Counted from the stretch's first letter, positions 24,869 to 35,129 are shown. The stretch: 64,000 nucleotides of DNA from Pseudoalteromonas phenolica (GCF_001444405.1 NZ_CP013187.1:3534001-3598000); one strand, 5' to 3'. Numbers and translations: made by a program. The notes: a model not told the origin generated them from the sequence alone.

Positions 24869-26872
24869 CATGGCACGCAAGTTTGCAACGCGTGCCTGAC
24901 CTGATTGCATACGCTCTTGTTGCGATTGTACGGTTTTCTTTTGACCTTCTATTTGTAGATCATCTTGTGGTAATTCTTGCACAAAGCGACTCAGTTCAGG
25001 TGTTGATACCTCGCCAAACTGACGACGATTTTTCGCATATGTCATGGTCAATGTTTGCTGTGCACGAGTGATCCCAACGTAGGCAAGACGGCGCTCTTCT
25101 TCAACATTATCTTCGTCAATGCTGGTTTGGTGTGGTAAGAATCCCTCTTCCATCCCCACCATAAAGACATGCGGATATTCCAAACCTTTAGAGGCATGTA
25201 ATGTTAGCAACTGCACTGCATCGCTATCATCTTCTTCTTCGTTACGCTCTAGCATATCCCTAAGTGTCAGTTTACTCACCACCTCAGGTAAAGTCATTGG
25301 CGGATTATCTGCATCACCCGTTATCATATCGGTGATCCAACGATATAGCTCAGAGACATTTTTCATACGCATTTCAGCCGCTTTTGCACTAGGCGATGAC
25401 TCATATAAATAGGCTTCATAATTAATTTCACGTACCATGTCTTTTACAGCTTCCAATGTGTCTCCACGCGTTGCTCTATCTGATAGCTCAACGACCCAGC
25501 GAGCAAACCCCATCAGTGCATTAAAACCGCGCCCTGCAAGTCGACTTGCCAGTTCAGGCTGAAAGCATGCTTCGAATAAACTGATGTGTTTTTCGTTAGC
25601 TAAGCTACCTAACTTCTCAAGCGTAACCGGGCCAATTTCACGTCTTGGTGTATTCACAATACGTAAAAATGCGTTGTCATCGTCCTGATTCACCAGTAGG
25701 CGTAAGTAAGCCATAATGTCTTTAATTTCGCTTCGCGCAAAGAACGACATGCCGCCACTGATTTTGTAAGGAATGCGGTTACTCATCAGCGCTTTTTCAA
25801 ATACCCGAGCTTGGTGATTACCTCGATATAAAATCGCGTAATCTTTGTAGCTAGTACGCTTCATAAACTTATGGGAGATGATTTCAGCGACTACGCGCTC
25901 TGCTTCGTGCTCTTCGTCTTTGGTCGCTATCACTCGAATTGGGTCACCATAACCGAGTTCACTAAACAACTTTTTATCAAATTCATGAGGGTTATTGGCA
26001 ATCAAAATATTCGCAGCTTTTAGAATTCGACCTGCACTTCGGTAATTTTGCTCCAATTTAATCAAGCGTAAACCAGGAAAGTCCTTTGATAGCAATACTA
26101 GATTTTGTGGTTTTGCTCCACGCCAGGAATAAATCGATTGGTCATCATCGCCTACCACGGTAAAACGCGCGCGCTCACCCACCAGCAGCTTAACCAACTG
26201 ATACTGGCTGGTATTGGTATCTTGATATTCATCCACTAGTAAATAACGGAAACGCGCCTGCCAGCGCTCTCTCACATCTGGGTTTTGCGCCAACAACAAA
26301 GTGGGGATCATGATTAAGTCATCAAAATCTAACGCGTTATATGCGCGTAACTGTAACGCATAACGGGCGTATAGTTGTGCGAACAAGGCTTTTTGTGGTT
26401 CGCGGGCTTCACTAATAGCACGTTCAGGTAAAATTAGTTCGTTCTTCCAGCTGCCAATTTGCATCTTCAGCAAATTCAGTAGATCTTTGTCTCTGTCTAA
26501 TTCTTTTTCGGTTAATTCTGCCAAAAGTTGGTGAGTATCTTGATCGTCAAATAACGAAAAGCCTGGTTTGAAACCCAGTGTTTTAAGCTCTTTTTTAATG
26601 ACCTCTAAACCCAAGGTGTGAAACGTAGACACCCATAAGCCTTTTGCTTCTTGCTTGCCAAGCGTTTGCCCTACACGCTCACGCATTTCTTTTGCTGCTT
26701 TATTGGTGAAGGTTACCGCAGCAATGTTTTTTGCTTGGTATTCACAATGTTGCACAAGGTAAGCAATTTTATTGGTAATTACGCGCGTCTTACCTGAGCC
26801 TGCGCCCGCTAACACTAGGCATGGGCCGCTTATATACTTAACCGCTTCATCTTGTTTTGGATTGAGTTTCAT
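24857..26872 (-). CDS. rep: ATP-dependent DNA helicase Rep
   Basis: 671 residues, matching E. coli Rep (673) rather than UvrD (720). Superfamily 1A motifs: GAGSGKT at residues 23-29, TFTNKAA (motif Ia), DEYQDTN (II), GDDDQSIYSWRG (III), QNYRS (IV), LTLHASKGLEY (V) and VGITRA (VI). A 3'-5' helicase that helps the replisome past protein blocks and restarts forks. It stands alone on its strand, transcribed toward the GGDEF gene, with the ends overlapping. Confidence 0.96.
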   Translation of the reverse strand: MKLNPKQDEAVKYISGPCLVLAGAGSGKTRVITNKIAYLVQHCEYQAKNIAAVTFTNKAAKEMRERVGQTLGKQEAKGLWVSTFHTLGLEVIKKELKTLGFKPGFSLFDDQDTHQLLAELTEKELDRDKDLLNLLKMQIGSWKNELILPERAISEAREPQKALFAQLYARYALQLRAYNALDFDDLIMIPTLLLAQNPDVRERWQARFRYLLVDEYQDTNTSQYQLVKLLVGERARFTVVGDDDQSIYSWRGAKPQNLVLLSKDFPGLRLIKLEQNYRSAGRILKAANILIANNPHEFDKKLFSELGYGDPIRVIATKDEEHEAERVVAEIISHKFMKRTSYKDYAILYRGNHQARVFEKALMSNRIPYKISGGMSFFARSEIKDIMAYLRLLVNQDDDNAFLRIVNTPRREIGPVTLEKLGSLANEKHISLFEACFQPELASRLAGRGFNALMGFARWVVELSDRATRGDTLEAVKDMVREINYEAYLYESSPSAKAAEMRMKNVSELYRWITDMITGDADNPPMTLPEVVSKLTLRDMLERNEEEDDSDAVQLLTLHASKGLEYPHVFMVGMEEGFLPHQTSIDEDNVEEERRLAYVGITRAQQTLTMTYAKNRRQFGEVSTPELSRFVQELPQDDLQIEGQKKTVQSQQERMQSGQARVANLRAMLKR

Positions 26873-27023
26873 GTTTGGCAGGTCCGAAATTCTGAGGCAG
26901 TAATTCTATCGCAAAGCCTAGTGAGTCTCTAGAACTCATTTGATCTAGAAAGGTGCCGAAACTAAACCGAATTTGCTACTATGTCGTAACTTAATTAATG
27001 GCCTCCATATCAGGTAATCAATC

Positions 27024-27296
27024 ATGATCAACCCAGCTAAAATTGAAGAGATCGCCAAGCAGATTTCTAGCAACATGCCACAGGGTGTAAAAACTCTGGC
27101 AGAGACTTTCGAGTCAAAAACCAAACAAGCTATCCAGAATAAGTTAACTGAGATGGATTTTGTTAGCCGTGAAGAGTTTGATATTCAATCACAAGTGCTG
27201 ATCAGAACTCGCGAAAAGCTGATGCAATTAGAAGAAAAAGTTGCCCAACTTGAGGCGAGACTTGCTGAGCAAGATCCAGCTGATAAGGCGGAATAA
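27024..27296 (+). CDS. ubiK: Ubiquinone biosynthesis accessory factor UbiK (YqiC, BMFP domain)
   Basis: 90 residues. A membrane-fusogenic BMFP protein: an amphipathic N-terminal half (MINPAKIEEIAKQISSNMP) and a C-terminal coiled coil (KLMQLEEKVAQLEARLAE) that trimerises. With UbiJ it supports the aerobic ubiquinone-8 pathway in E. coli. The DFVSREEFDIQ linker matches the family. A terminator shared with the convergent can gene follows. Confidence 0.93.
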   Translation: MINPAKIEEIAKQISSNMPQGVKTLAETFESKTKQAIQNKLTEMDFVSREEFDIQSQVLIRTREKLMQLEEKVAQLEARLAEQDPADKAE

Positions 27297-27310
27297 GCTA
27301 ATTCTATTAG

Positions 27311-27338
27311 TAAAAAGGAGCCAAGCGGCTCCTTTTTA
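27311..27338. terminator. Bidirectional terminator between ubiK and can
   Basis: The 11-bp stem AAAAAGGAGCC / GGCTCCTTTTT with an AAGC loop has T runs on both strands, between two convergent stops. Confidence 0.88.
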
Positions 27339-27349
27339 CTTTCATATAC

Positions 27350-28006
27350 TTACTTGAGATAACGCTCGGCGATATGTTCTACCGCCTGGCGATGCATTTG
27401 GTCCACTTCACTGCCATGGCAAGTTTGCGAGTTGAGCGCTTTCAGCAAGCCATCTTCTAAACCATATACCCACCCGTGTACAGTGAGTTCTTGCTGTCTA
27501 TACCAAGCGTCTTGCACCACATTGGTTAAACACACATTGCGCACTTGCTCAATAACATTTAGCTCACACAGGGCCGAACAACGTTGTTGCTCAGCAACAC
27601 TCGACAACAACCCTTGATGCTTTTCTTTTACATCGGCAACGTGCCTTAACCAATTATCAATCAAGCCTAATCGCGCTTCATCTAATACAGCTTGAACGCC
27701 ACCACATCCATAGTGACCAACGACCATAATGTGCTTCACTTTTAACACTTCAACAGCGTATTGCATCACCGACAAACAATTATGATCGGTATGAACCACC
27801 ACGTTCGCGACGTTGCGATGCACAAATAGCTCACCCGGCATTAAATCAACAATTTCGTTCGCTGGCACCCGAGAATCAGAGCAGCCAATCCACAGATATT
27901 CAGGTTTTTGCTGCGCAGCGAGTTTGCTAAAAAATTCAGGGTGCTTTGCTTGTGTGCGCTCTGCCCAAGCTTGGTTATTTTGCAATAAATGGTCGAGTTC
28001 ACACAT
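27350..28006 (-). CDS. can: Beta-class carbonic anhydrase
   Basis: 218 residues. Zinc ligands are visible as Cys42 in CSDSRV (with Asp44), and His and Cys in GHYGCGG near residue 98. Interconverts CO2 and bicarbonate, supplying bicarbonate to carboxylases. HRNVANVV and the C-terminal pattern fit the E. coli Can type. It lies 9 bases after the neighbouring methyltransferase gene on the same strand, so the two may be co-transcribed. Confidence 0.96.
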   Translation of the reverse strand: MCELDHLLQNNQAWAERTQAKHPEFFSKLAAQQKPEYLWIGCSDSRVPANEIVDLMPGELFVHRNVANVVVHTDHNCLSVMQYAVEVLKVKHIMVVGHYGCGGVQAVLDEARLGLIDNWLRHVADVKEKHQGLLSSVAEQQRCSALCELNVIEQVRNVCLTNVVQDAWYRQQELTVHGWVYGLEDGLLKALNSQTCHGSEVDQMHRQAVEHIAERYLK

Positions 28007-28015
28007 AATTTAGCC

Positions 28016-29203
28016 TTAGTTTGTTATTTTATTTGCCTGAATGAGTATATTGCGCGGCGTTAGAGACTTTTCACAAAACTCACTGAGTTGCACATCATAG
28101 CCCGCCTGTTGCAAATACAATGCTCTATCTAGTACCAACCACAATTCAATGGCTCGCCTGAATATATGCCTGACTAATTCAATGCGGTCGGTGATTCTCT
28201 TTCTTTGCTCACCTAAGCGCAGATAATGCTGATAGTCACATGACTCAGGTAACTCTACCTGCTTTTGCTTCGCCGCCCATTGACAGAAATCAGCAAATTC
28301 ACCAGAAAATATTTGTTTATTGATAGAAGGCACACTGACATAACGTTCTACGCCCGTCACTTCTCGACGCAACGCATCAAAGCCTAAGCGCCAAGTAACC
28401 TCTGTTTGCCTAACCTTAGTCACTCTGCTCGGCGCCGTAACGGTTTCTTGCAGCGCTAATTTCATATCACTGTGGGTTAATTGCAGTGCGCTTTGTTTAC
28501 CCTCTTTACTCATGGCCTCATAAGTCGGCTCGGTAAACAAGTGATAACAGCAAGGCGATAAACTGATTTTATCGCACTCTGCTTTGATGGCCTGCTGCAT
28601 AAAGACTTGATGCAAACGACCACAGGCATGGAGAGCCACAGCATGTTGTTGCTGAGTAAAACAATCATCGGTGTTATCTTGTAACACATCCGCACAGCGA
28701 AAGTGCATGTTTAAGCCCTGCTGTTTTGCACTATGCTGCCCTTGCTCACACAAATTGGCTTGTAATTCGACACTTTGCACATATTGTGCACCTTGGTGTG
28801 CCAAGATACGACCTAAGTGCCCTTTACCTGCACACCACTCTAATACTGGCTGCTCGCCATTATCGAGGTGTGAGACGAAATCTTGTAGCTGTAGTAATTT
28901 ACGACCTTTAATGCCGTTGCTGAGCCAAAAAGGCAAATCGGCTCTTTGCTGTTCGCTATAAGGTAGGGAAGTCAACTGTGATAACTCTTCGACAGCAGGA
29001 ATAAAATCAGCAAACACTTCATATAGACGGGTTTGATCTGCGTCTAGCTCTCGTACCTGCTCGTCACCGAGCTCATTTAGAAAGCGTGTTAACTGTTCGT
29101 CGCTCCAAGGAAATTCACCGTAATCAAAAGCAACGCACTGCCAATAGGCGCGTGTTTGCTGCAAGCAATGATCTAACTGAATAAATAATGACGATAACGG
29201 CAC
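28016..29203 (-). CDS. SAM-dependent methyltransferase with SPCCYH motif
   Basis: 395 residues. The SAM motif VLEWCAGKGHLGRIL lies near residue 115 and ALHACGRLH follows. The SPCCYHLF motif is that of the Methyltransf_32/METTL25-like group, whose members may modify RNA. A long helical C-terminal extension follows. Substrate unknown. It is immediately upstream of can. The family assignment rests on the SPCCYH motif. Confidence 0.82.
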   Translation of the reverse strand: MPLSSLFIQLDHCLQQTRAYWQCVAFDYGEFPWSDEQLTRFLNELGDEQVRELDADQTRLYEVFADFIPAVEELSQLTSLPYSEQQRADLPFWLSNGIKGRKLLQLQDFVSHLDNGEQPVLEWCAGKGHLGRILAHQGAQYVQSVELQANLCEQGQHSAKQQGLNMHFRCADVLQDNTDDCFTQQQHAVALHACGRLHQVFMQQAIKAECDKISLSPCCYHLFTEPTYEAMSKEGKQSALQLTHSDMKLALQETVTAPSRVTKVRQTEVTWRLGFDALRREVTGVERYVSVPSINKQIFSGEFADFCQWAAKQKQVELPESCDYQHYLRLGEQRKRITDRIELVRHIFRRAIELWLVLDRALYLQQAGYDVQLSEFCEKSLTPRNILIQANKITN

Positions 29204-29228
29204 AGCATTTCCCCGATACGAAAAATGG

Positions 29229-30311
29229 CTATTCTACCTCGTTTTCATTTTCTTGTGCTGACTCATTCAGCTTGTAACGGCGCTTTTTAGTGAATATAAG
29301 GTGTAAGTAGAGAGGAATACTGAACAAGGTGACCGCACAAGCCGCGATCAACATCCACGACCAAGGAAAAAGTGGCTCAGACTGTTTTAACTCATAAATA
29401 AAGCGCTCTCTAACAGCATCATATTGCGCCATATCTAAGCCATAAATCTGCCCAATCCATCGCCAGTGAAGGTCTGACATATTACCTATGGTCACACCAG
29501 GAGGAGAGATATAAGGGCGGAGCTTCTCAGCTTCATAAGAAATTTGTTCTTTAATTTTATGCGTCGCATATTTTTGATGAGTTATGTCGATACTCTCTTG
29601 TAAATGCAGCATGGCATAACGCCAGCCTTGTAGGCTTGCCTGCTTAAATTTTTCAACTAACTCTGGGCGATGCTGTAGGACGTTTTCGCTGGTAAACAAA
29701 ATATCAGCATACAAATTAAGCCCATACTTTTTTGGACAAATTTGTCGAATAGCAACACCTTGTTGCTTCATCTCAAAGGGTTCATTAGAGGTATAAACTT
29801 GCAGGGCATCGAACTTACCTGCCTTAAAATCAGCGATTGGCTCAAAGCCTGCGTATAAAGAAATATCATCTTTACTGACCCCTGCCTGCTCTAACATCAG
29901 CATCAGCTCTGCCACACCCAAATGACTAACACGCTTGCCTCTGAAATCGGCGGGGTTATATATATCACTGTCGGCTTTGACCATCCAACAGTAAGGAGAA
30001 GATTGTAGCATCGCTGCGATTGCCACCAGTGGCTTACCTTGAAGACGTTCCGCTAAAATGCCTGAGTGAGTCACACCAAAATGCGCCTGACCTGAAAGCA
30101 CTTTAAAGTGAGTGTCGGGATCTTCAATATCGGCCGGAATTATCGTGACATCTAATCCAGCACGCTCATAAAAGCCTTTTTCCACCGCCATATAGTAACC
30201 AGCAAACTGAAATTGATGAGTCCACTTTAATTGCAGCACCACCGACTCTAAAGCAATGGCTGAGGGGAGAAAAAATAACAGTAAGCTTATCAAGCTAAAC
30301 CGTTTGAGCAT
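29229..30311 (-). CDS. NMT1/THI5-like substrate-binding protein with C-terminal membrane anchor
   Basis: 360 residues. A signal peptide (FLPSAIALES) precedes a two-lobed NMT1/THI5-type domain: LKWTHQFQFAGYYMA, EKGFYERAGLDV and GQAHFGVTHSG. It ends with one transmembrane helix (~318-342) and a short basic-acidic tail (KKRRYKLNESAQENE). This is the sensor half of membrane signalling proteins that normally continue into a GGDEF or histidine kinase module, but here it stops after about 20 cytoplasmic residues. No ABC permease or ATPase adjoins it. It may work with a partner protein or be a truncated sensor. The family binds pyrimidine-like or amine ligands. Confidence 0.8.
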   Translation of the reverse strand: MLKRFSLISLLLFFLPSAIALESVVLQLKWTHQFQFAGYYMAVEKGFYERAGLDVTIIPADIEDPDTHFKVLSGQAHFGVTHSGILAERLQGKPLVAIAAMLQSSPYCWMVKADSDIYNPADFRGKRVSHLGVAELMLMLEQAGVSKDDISLYAGFEPIADFKAGKFDALQVYTSNEPFEMKQQGVAIRQICPKKYGLNLYADILFTSENVLQHRPELVEKFKQASLQGWRYAMLHLQESIDITHQKYATHKIKEQISYEAEKLRPYISPPGVTIGNMSDLHWRWIGQIYGLDMAQYDAVRERFIYELKQSEPLFPWSWMLIAACAVTLFSIPLYLHLIFTKKRRYKLNESAQENENEVE

Positions 30312-30389
30312 GAAAGTCCCTTGTTCTTCTAATTAATTAGGCATGACTAAACTATAGAAAAACAAGGGTGATTTGCAAGCACTAAGCGC

Positions 30390-31931
30390 TTAACTTGCTT
30401 GCTGCTTTTCAAGCTCTTGGTTCCGTAAATACTGAGCAAAACACGGGTTGTTAGTCTCGTCCCAATACTTATACCCTAACTTAGCAAGATGCAGGTTAAA
30501 TAAACTACGTTGCTCTGGCGCAATATCAAACGCAGCAAGCACATTCCCCTCTGCCGCACCGTGGTTGCGATAATGGAATAAAGTGATATTCCACTCACTA
30601 CCCAGCGTTTCTAAGAAACGTGCCAATGCTCCTGGATATTCAGGGAACTCAAATCGGAAAAGGTGCTCATTCAATGGCACTGGCGGTTTGCCCCCCACCA
30701 TATAACGAATATGCAATTTTGCTAGTTCGTTATCTGAAAGGTCTTCAAAGCCATAACCATTGGTTTGCAGTACTGACTTAACCTCATCTAACTCTGGCTG
30801 CCCACCACGCAAGCCAACACCTACAAAGATTTGTGCGTCCCCTTCACCAGCATAACGGTAATTGAACTCAGTGATGGCTCTGCCCCCTAAAGCATGACAA
30901 AAGCGCTTGAAGCTGCCTTTTTCTTCTTTAATCGTGACACCAAAAAGTGCCTCACTTTTTGCACCCAACGCGGTACGCTCAGCAATATAGCGTAAGCGAT
31001 CGAAATTTAAGTTAGCACCCGACAGTACTGCAGCGAGTTTTAGCCCAGTCTGACCACATTGTTTGCTCCACTTAGTTAAGCCCGCAGTCGCCAATGCACC
31101 TGACGGCTCGGCGATAGCGCGTGTGGCAACAAAGATATCTTGCACCGCAGCACAGATTTCGTCTGAGCTCACTGTCACGACTTCATCACAGAACTTTTGC
31201 GCTAAACGAAAGGTTTCTTTGCCTATGATCTTTACCGCAACACCGTCTGCAAAGCTGCCAACTTGATCAAGCTCAACTGGCTCACCCGCTTTCAGCGCCG
31301 CATCTAAACAGGCACTTTCTGCTGACTCAACACCAATGACTTTAATGTCTAGTCGAAGAGACTTAATATAAATCGCCATTCCCGCAAGCAAACCACCACC
31401 GCCAACAGGGATAAATACTGCATCGAGGTTGTGTAATTGTTGCATTAATTCACGAGCAACTGTGCCTTGTCCGATGATCACATCTGGGTCGTCAAACGGC
31501 GGCACAAATACCGCGCCTTGCTGCTCAGTCAGTGCATAGGCGTGTGCTTGTGCGGCATCAAAATTATGACCATGTAATACTACTTCGCCGCCAAGGTTAC
31601 GTACTGAGTTTACCTTGATATCAGGCGTTGTGACGGGCATCACTATGGTCGCTTGGTGACCTAAATGCGCCGCGCTCAATGCCACACCTTGGGCGTGATT
31701 TCCTGCTGATGCGGTGACCACTTTACTGCCCTTAGGCAATTGGCGAAGCTTATTGTAAGCACCACGTAACTTAAATGAATAAACAGGTTGTTGATCTTCG
31801 CGTTTTAAAAACACCTGCTGGTTAAGTTGCTTGCTAAGCGAGGTCAGCTCGCTGACCTCTGTGACTTTCGCAAGCGGAGCCATATCCGCTTGGATGATGG
31901 CCCGAAAGTAATCGAGCTCTTGTGCCACCAT
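30390..31931 (-). CDS. ilvA: Threonine ammonia-lyase, biosynthetic
   Basis: 513 residues. The PLP lysine is Lys54 in SFKLRGAYNK; the PLP-phosphate loop is VGGGGLLAG. Two C-terminal ACT-like domains (~320-500) bind isoleucine and valine for feedback control. Makes 2-oxobutanoate from threonine, the first isoleucine-specific step. It is the last gene of ilvGMEDA, 2 bases after ilvD. No obvious terminator follows. Confidence 0.97.
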   Translation of the reverse strand: MVAQELDYFRAIIQADMAPLAKVTEVSELTSLSKQLNQQVFLKREDQQPVYSFKLRGAYNKLRQLPKGSKVVTASAGNHAQGVALSAAHLGHQATIVMPVTTPDIKVNSVRNLGGEVVLHGHNFDAAQAHAYALTEQQGAVFVPPFDDPDVIIGQGTVARELMQQLHNLDAVFIPVGGGGLLAGMAIYIKSLRLDIKVIGVESAESACLDAALKAGEPVELDQVGSFADGVAVKIIGKETFRLAQKFCDEVVTVSSDEICAAVQDIFVATRAIAEPSGALATAGLTKWSKQCGQTGLKLAAVLSGANLNFDRLRYIAERTALGAKSEALFGVTIKEEKGSFKRFCHALGGRAITEFNYRYAGEGDAQIFVGVGLRGGQPELDEVKSVLQTNGYGFEDLSDNELAKLHIRYMVGGKPPVPLNEHLFRFEFPEYPGALARFLETLGSEWNITLFHYRNHGAAEGNVLAAFDIAPEQRSLFNLHLAKLGYKYWDETNNPCFAQYLRNQELEKQQAS

Positions 31932-31933
31932 GA

Positions 31934-33790
31934 CTAACTTAACTCCTCGAGTTTCGCTAAATCACGCACCGCACCTTTATCGGCACTGGTTGCTAATAAA
32001 GCATAGGCTTTCAATGCTGGCGACACTACGCGCTGTCTATCTAATGGCTTATAAGCGTCTTTGCCACGGGCATCTTGCTTTTCACGACGCGCAGCCATTT
32101 CAGCATCGTCAATTAATAGATGGATGCCCCGATTCGGAATATCGATGTGAATGCGGTCACCATTCTCAACCAGCGCGAGTGCCCCCCCACTGGCCGCTTC
32201 TGGCGAAGCGTGACCGATAGATAAACCAGAAGTACCACCCGAGAAACGGCCGTCCGTTAGCAGTGCACAATCTTTATCTAGGCCCATCGACTTTAAATAA
32301 CTGGTCGGATAAAGCATCTCTTGCATGCCCGGGCCACCTTTTGGCCCTTCGTAGCGAATGATAACCACATCGCCTTTTTTCACTTTACCATTTAAGATGC
32401 CATCAACTGCGTCGTCTTGTGATTCAAACACCACGGCAGGACCCGTGAAATCAAGCATTTCGTCAACTACACCGGCACTTTTTACAATACAACCATCTGG
32501 GGTCAGGTTACCTGAAAGTACCGCTAACCCGCCATCTTGACGGAAAGCATGTTCAACACTGCGCACACAGCCATTTTCACGGTCAATATCAAGAGTATCC
32601 CAACGATACTCCTGGCTCATTGCCTGTGTAGTACGAATACCCGCAGGACCTGCACGATAGAAGGTTTGCGCACGTTCGTTATTGCTATCCGTTGCGTCCC
32701 AACGCTTAATCACGTCGCCCAATGACCCGCCCGCTACATGGCCTACTGACAAGTCTAACTTTTCAGCTTTGGCGAGCTCATTCAGGATACCCATGATGCC
32801 ACCAGCACGGTGCACATCTTCAATATGATATTGCTGAGTCGCAGGCGCAACTTTACATAAGAAAGGCGTAGTACGTGATAGACGGTCAATATCACTCATA
32901 TCAAAATCAACCTCACCTTCTCGCGCCGCTGCTATCAGGTGTAAAACCGTATTCGAAGAGCCACCCATAGCGATATCTAAGGTCATGGCATTGGTAAACG
33001 CCGCTTGGTTAGCAATATTGCGAGGTAATACCGCATCGTTGTCGTTGCGATAGTACTCGTCACATAAGGCAACAATGCGTTTAGCTGCGCCCATATAAAG
33101 TTGATGACGGTCTTTATGGGTTGCCAAGGTCGTGCCATTGCCCGGCAATGCTAACCCTAGCGCTTCCATTAAACAGTTCATCGAATTCGCAGTGAACATG
33201 CCTGAGCACGAACCACATGTAGGACAAGCCGAGCGCTCGACTTTTTCTGAGTCCTCATCGCTCACCGATGGATCAGCACCTTTAACCATCGCATCAACCA
33301 AATCGAGCTTGATATCAATGTCGGCTAAACGGGTTTTACCTGCTTCCATTGGGCCACCAGAAACAAAGATCACCGGAATATTTAAACGCAGTGCCGCGAG
33401 TAACATCCCCGGGGTGATCTTGTCACAATTGGAAATACATACCATGGCATCGGCACAGTGGGCATTCACCATGTACTCAACTGAATCTGCAATCAGATCA
33501 CGTGATGGTAGTGAGTACAACATACCACCGTGACCCATAGCGATACCATCGTCGATCGCAATGGTATTAAACTCTCTTGGTACACCGCCTGCTTCGCGAA
33601 TGGCATCTGCCATTAATTCACTAAGCTGATTGAGATGCACATGGCCTGGTACAAACTGCGTATAAGAGTTCACAACCGCAATAATTGGTTTTTCAAAATC
33701 ACTGTCAGTCATACCCGTTGCGCGCCAAAGTGCGCGAGCACCTGCACGTTGTCTACCTTCAGTGGTGGTCTTACTACGTAGTTTAGCCAT
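31934..33790 (-). CDS. ilvD: Dihydroxy-acid dehydratase
   Basis: 618 residues. The Fe-S and metal motifs are intact: CDKITPGM around residue 122, CPTCGSCSGMFTANSMNC around residue 195 and GRFSGG in the C-terminal half. Converts 2,3-dihydroxy-isovalerate or -methylvalerate to the keto acids of valine and isoleucine. It follows ilvE after 120 bases; this gap contains a GGCTGC/GCAGCC hairpin at 33865-33886, possibly an RNA processing site. Confidence 0.98.
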   Translation of the reverse strand: MAKLRSKTTTEGRQRAGARALWRATGMTDSDFEKPIIAVVNSYTQFVPGHVHLNQLSELMADAIREAGGVPREFNTIAIDDGIAMGHGGMLYSLPSRDLIADSVEYMVNAHCADAMVCISNCDKITPGMLLAALRLNIPVIFVSGGPMEAGKTRLADIDIKLDLVDAMVKGADPSVSDEDSEKVERSACPTCGSCSGMFTANSMNCLMEALGLALPGNGTTLATHKDRHQLYMGAAKRIVALCDEYYRNDNDAVLPRNIANQAAFTNAMTLDIAMGGSSNTVLHLIAAAREGEVDFDMSDIDRLSRTTPFLCKVAPATQQYHIEDVHRAGGIMGILNELAKAEKLDLSVGHVAGGSLGDVIKRWDATDSNNERAQTFYRAGPAGIRTTQAMSQEYRWDTLDIDRENGCVRSVEHAFRQDGGLAVLSGNLTPDGCIVKSAGVVDEMLDFTGPAVVFESQDDAVDGILNGKVKKGDVVIIRYEGPKGGPGMQEMLYPTSYLKSMGLDKDCALLTDGRFSGGTSGLSIGHASPEAASGGALALVENGDRIHIDIPNRGIHLLIDDAEMAARREKQDARGKDAYKPLDRQRVVSPALKAYALLATSADKGAVRDLAKLEELS

Positions 33791-33910
33791 GGTTTAGCCC
33801 TCAATAATATGCGGCAGCTTCTGGTTGTTTGCCGACTTTCCTCATTCCCAAAATTCAATACGATGGCTGCAATTAAGGCCGCAGCCACACCTCAAACGCT
33901 TAACAGCGTC

Positions 33911-34831
33911 TTAGTCGATATAAGTTAACCAACCGTTTTCGTCTTCACTTTGACCTTTCACTAAATCAAAGTAAGCAGTTTGTAATAGCTCAGTGATCTC
34001 GCCACGTTTACCTGTGCCAATTTCAATCTGGTCTACACTGCGAACCGGTGTCACTTCTGCAGCAGTCCCTGTCATGAAGAATTCGTCAGCTAGATAAAGT
34101 GCTTCACGTGCAATAGGTTCTTCTCGAACTTCTAAACCGGCTTTGCGAGCGAGGTACATCATAGTGTCACGAGTTAGACCCGGTAGAATTGCTGCGGTAG
34201 TAGGAGGCGTGAATAACACACCGTTTTTAATCACGAATAAGTTCTCACCAGCACCTTCACTTAGGTAACCGTTCACATCTAGTGCAATACCTTCAACATA
34301 ACCATTACGCTTTGCTTCACCTGAGATAAGTTGTGAAGATAAATAGTTACCACCAGCTTTAGCCGCGGTCGGCATGGTGTTTGGTGCTAAACGATTCCAA
34401 GAAGAAATACAAGCATCAACACCTGCCTCTAATGCACCATCGCCTAAGTAAGTGCCCCATTCCATCGCGGCAACGGCAACATCGGCTTTGTGTGATTTAG
34501 GATTTACACCCAAACCCACATTGCCTAAGAATGCGAATGGACGTAAGTAGGCATTCTTTAAACCATTCTCACGTACCGCCGCTTTACACGCTTCATTAAT
34601 TTCATCTGCAGTAAAAGGCACTTGCATACGATAAATTTTTGCAGAGTCAAATAAGCGCTTAGTATGATCTTGTAAACGGAAAATCGCCGGACCTTTTGGT
34701 GTGTCATAGGCACGCACACCCTCAAATACTGAACTACCATAGTGAAGCGCATGGCTTAATACGTGTGTCGTCGCTTGCTCAGACGGCACCATTTCACCAT
34801 TGAACCAGATCAGGTCAGATTTATTACTCAT
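33911..34831 (-). CDS. ilvE: Branched-chain amino acid aminotransferase
   Basis: 306 residues. Fold type IV PLP enzyme: HYGSSVFEGVRAY at ~residue 30, the PLP lysine in AAKAGGNYLSS at ~160 and the TGTAAEVTPV loop near 255. Transaminates the keto acids of Ile, Val and Leu using glutamate. It lies 52 bases after ilvM in the ilv operon. Confidence 0.97.
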   Translation of the reverse strand: MSNKSDLIWFNGEMVPSEQATTHVLSHALHYGSSVFEGVRAYDTPKGPAIFRLQDHTKRLFDSAKIYRMQVPFTADEINEACKAAVRENGLKNAYLRPFAFLGNVGLGVNPKSHKADVAVAAMEWGTYLGDGALEAGVDACISSWNRLAPNTMPTAAKAGGNYLSSQLISGEAKRNGYVEGIALDVNGYLSEGAGENLFVIKNGVLFTPPTTAAILPGLTRDTMMYLARKAGLEVREEPIAREALYLADEFFMTGTAAEVTPVRSVDQIEIGTGKRGEITELLQTAYFDLVKGQSEDENGWLTYID

Positions 34832-34883
34832 GTTTATTACCTTGTATTAATTATTCTTTTCTTTCGCTCTTAATATAGAACGA

Positions 34884-35129
34884 TTATCCAATAGCCTGTT
34901 GCTGCATTGGTTGCAGCTCAACCTGTTTTACCTCAACCAGCTTACTCAGTTGCGAGGTTAATAGATAGATGGGTTTGTCACTGTCCACGGTCATTTTGAC
35001 TTGAAACAATTCATCCTGTCCTTCCAGAGCGAGATCTAACAATTGGAATCCACGGTGACGGACTACACGCAAGAAACGTTCAATTGCGACACTTTGTTGT
35101 TTAACAGCAATATTAAGTTGGTGTTTCAT
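34884..35129 (-). CDS. ilvM: Acetolactate synthase II regulatory subunit
   Basis: 81 residues, one ACT-type domain (VVRHRGFQLLDLAL ... YLLTSQLSKLVEV). It confers stability on the IlvG catalytic subunit; in E. coli this isozyme is valine-resistant. Its start overlaps the ilvG stop (TAATG), giving tight coupling. Confidence 0.93.
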   Translation of the reverse strand: MKHQLNIAVKQQSVAIERFLRVVRHRGFQLLDLALEGQDELFQVKMTVDSDKPIYLLTSQLSKLVEVKQVELQPMQQQAIG

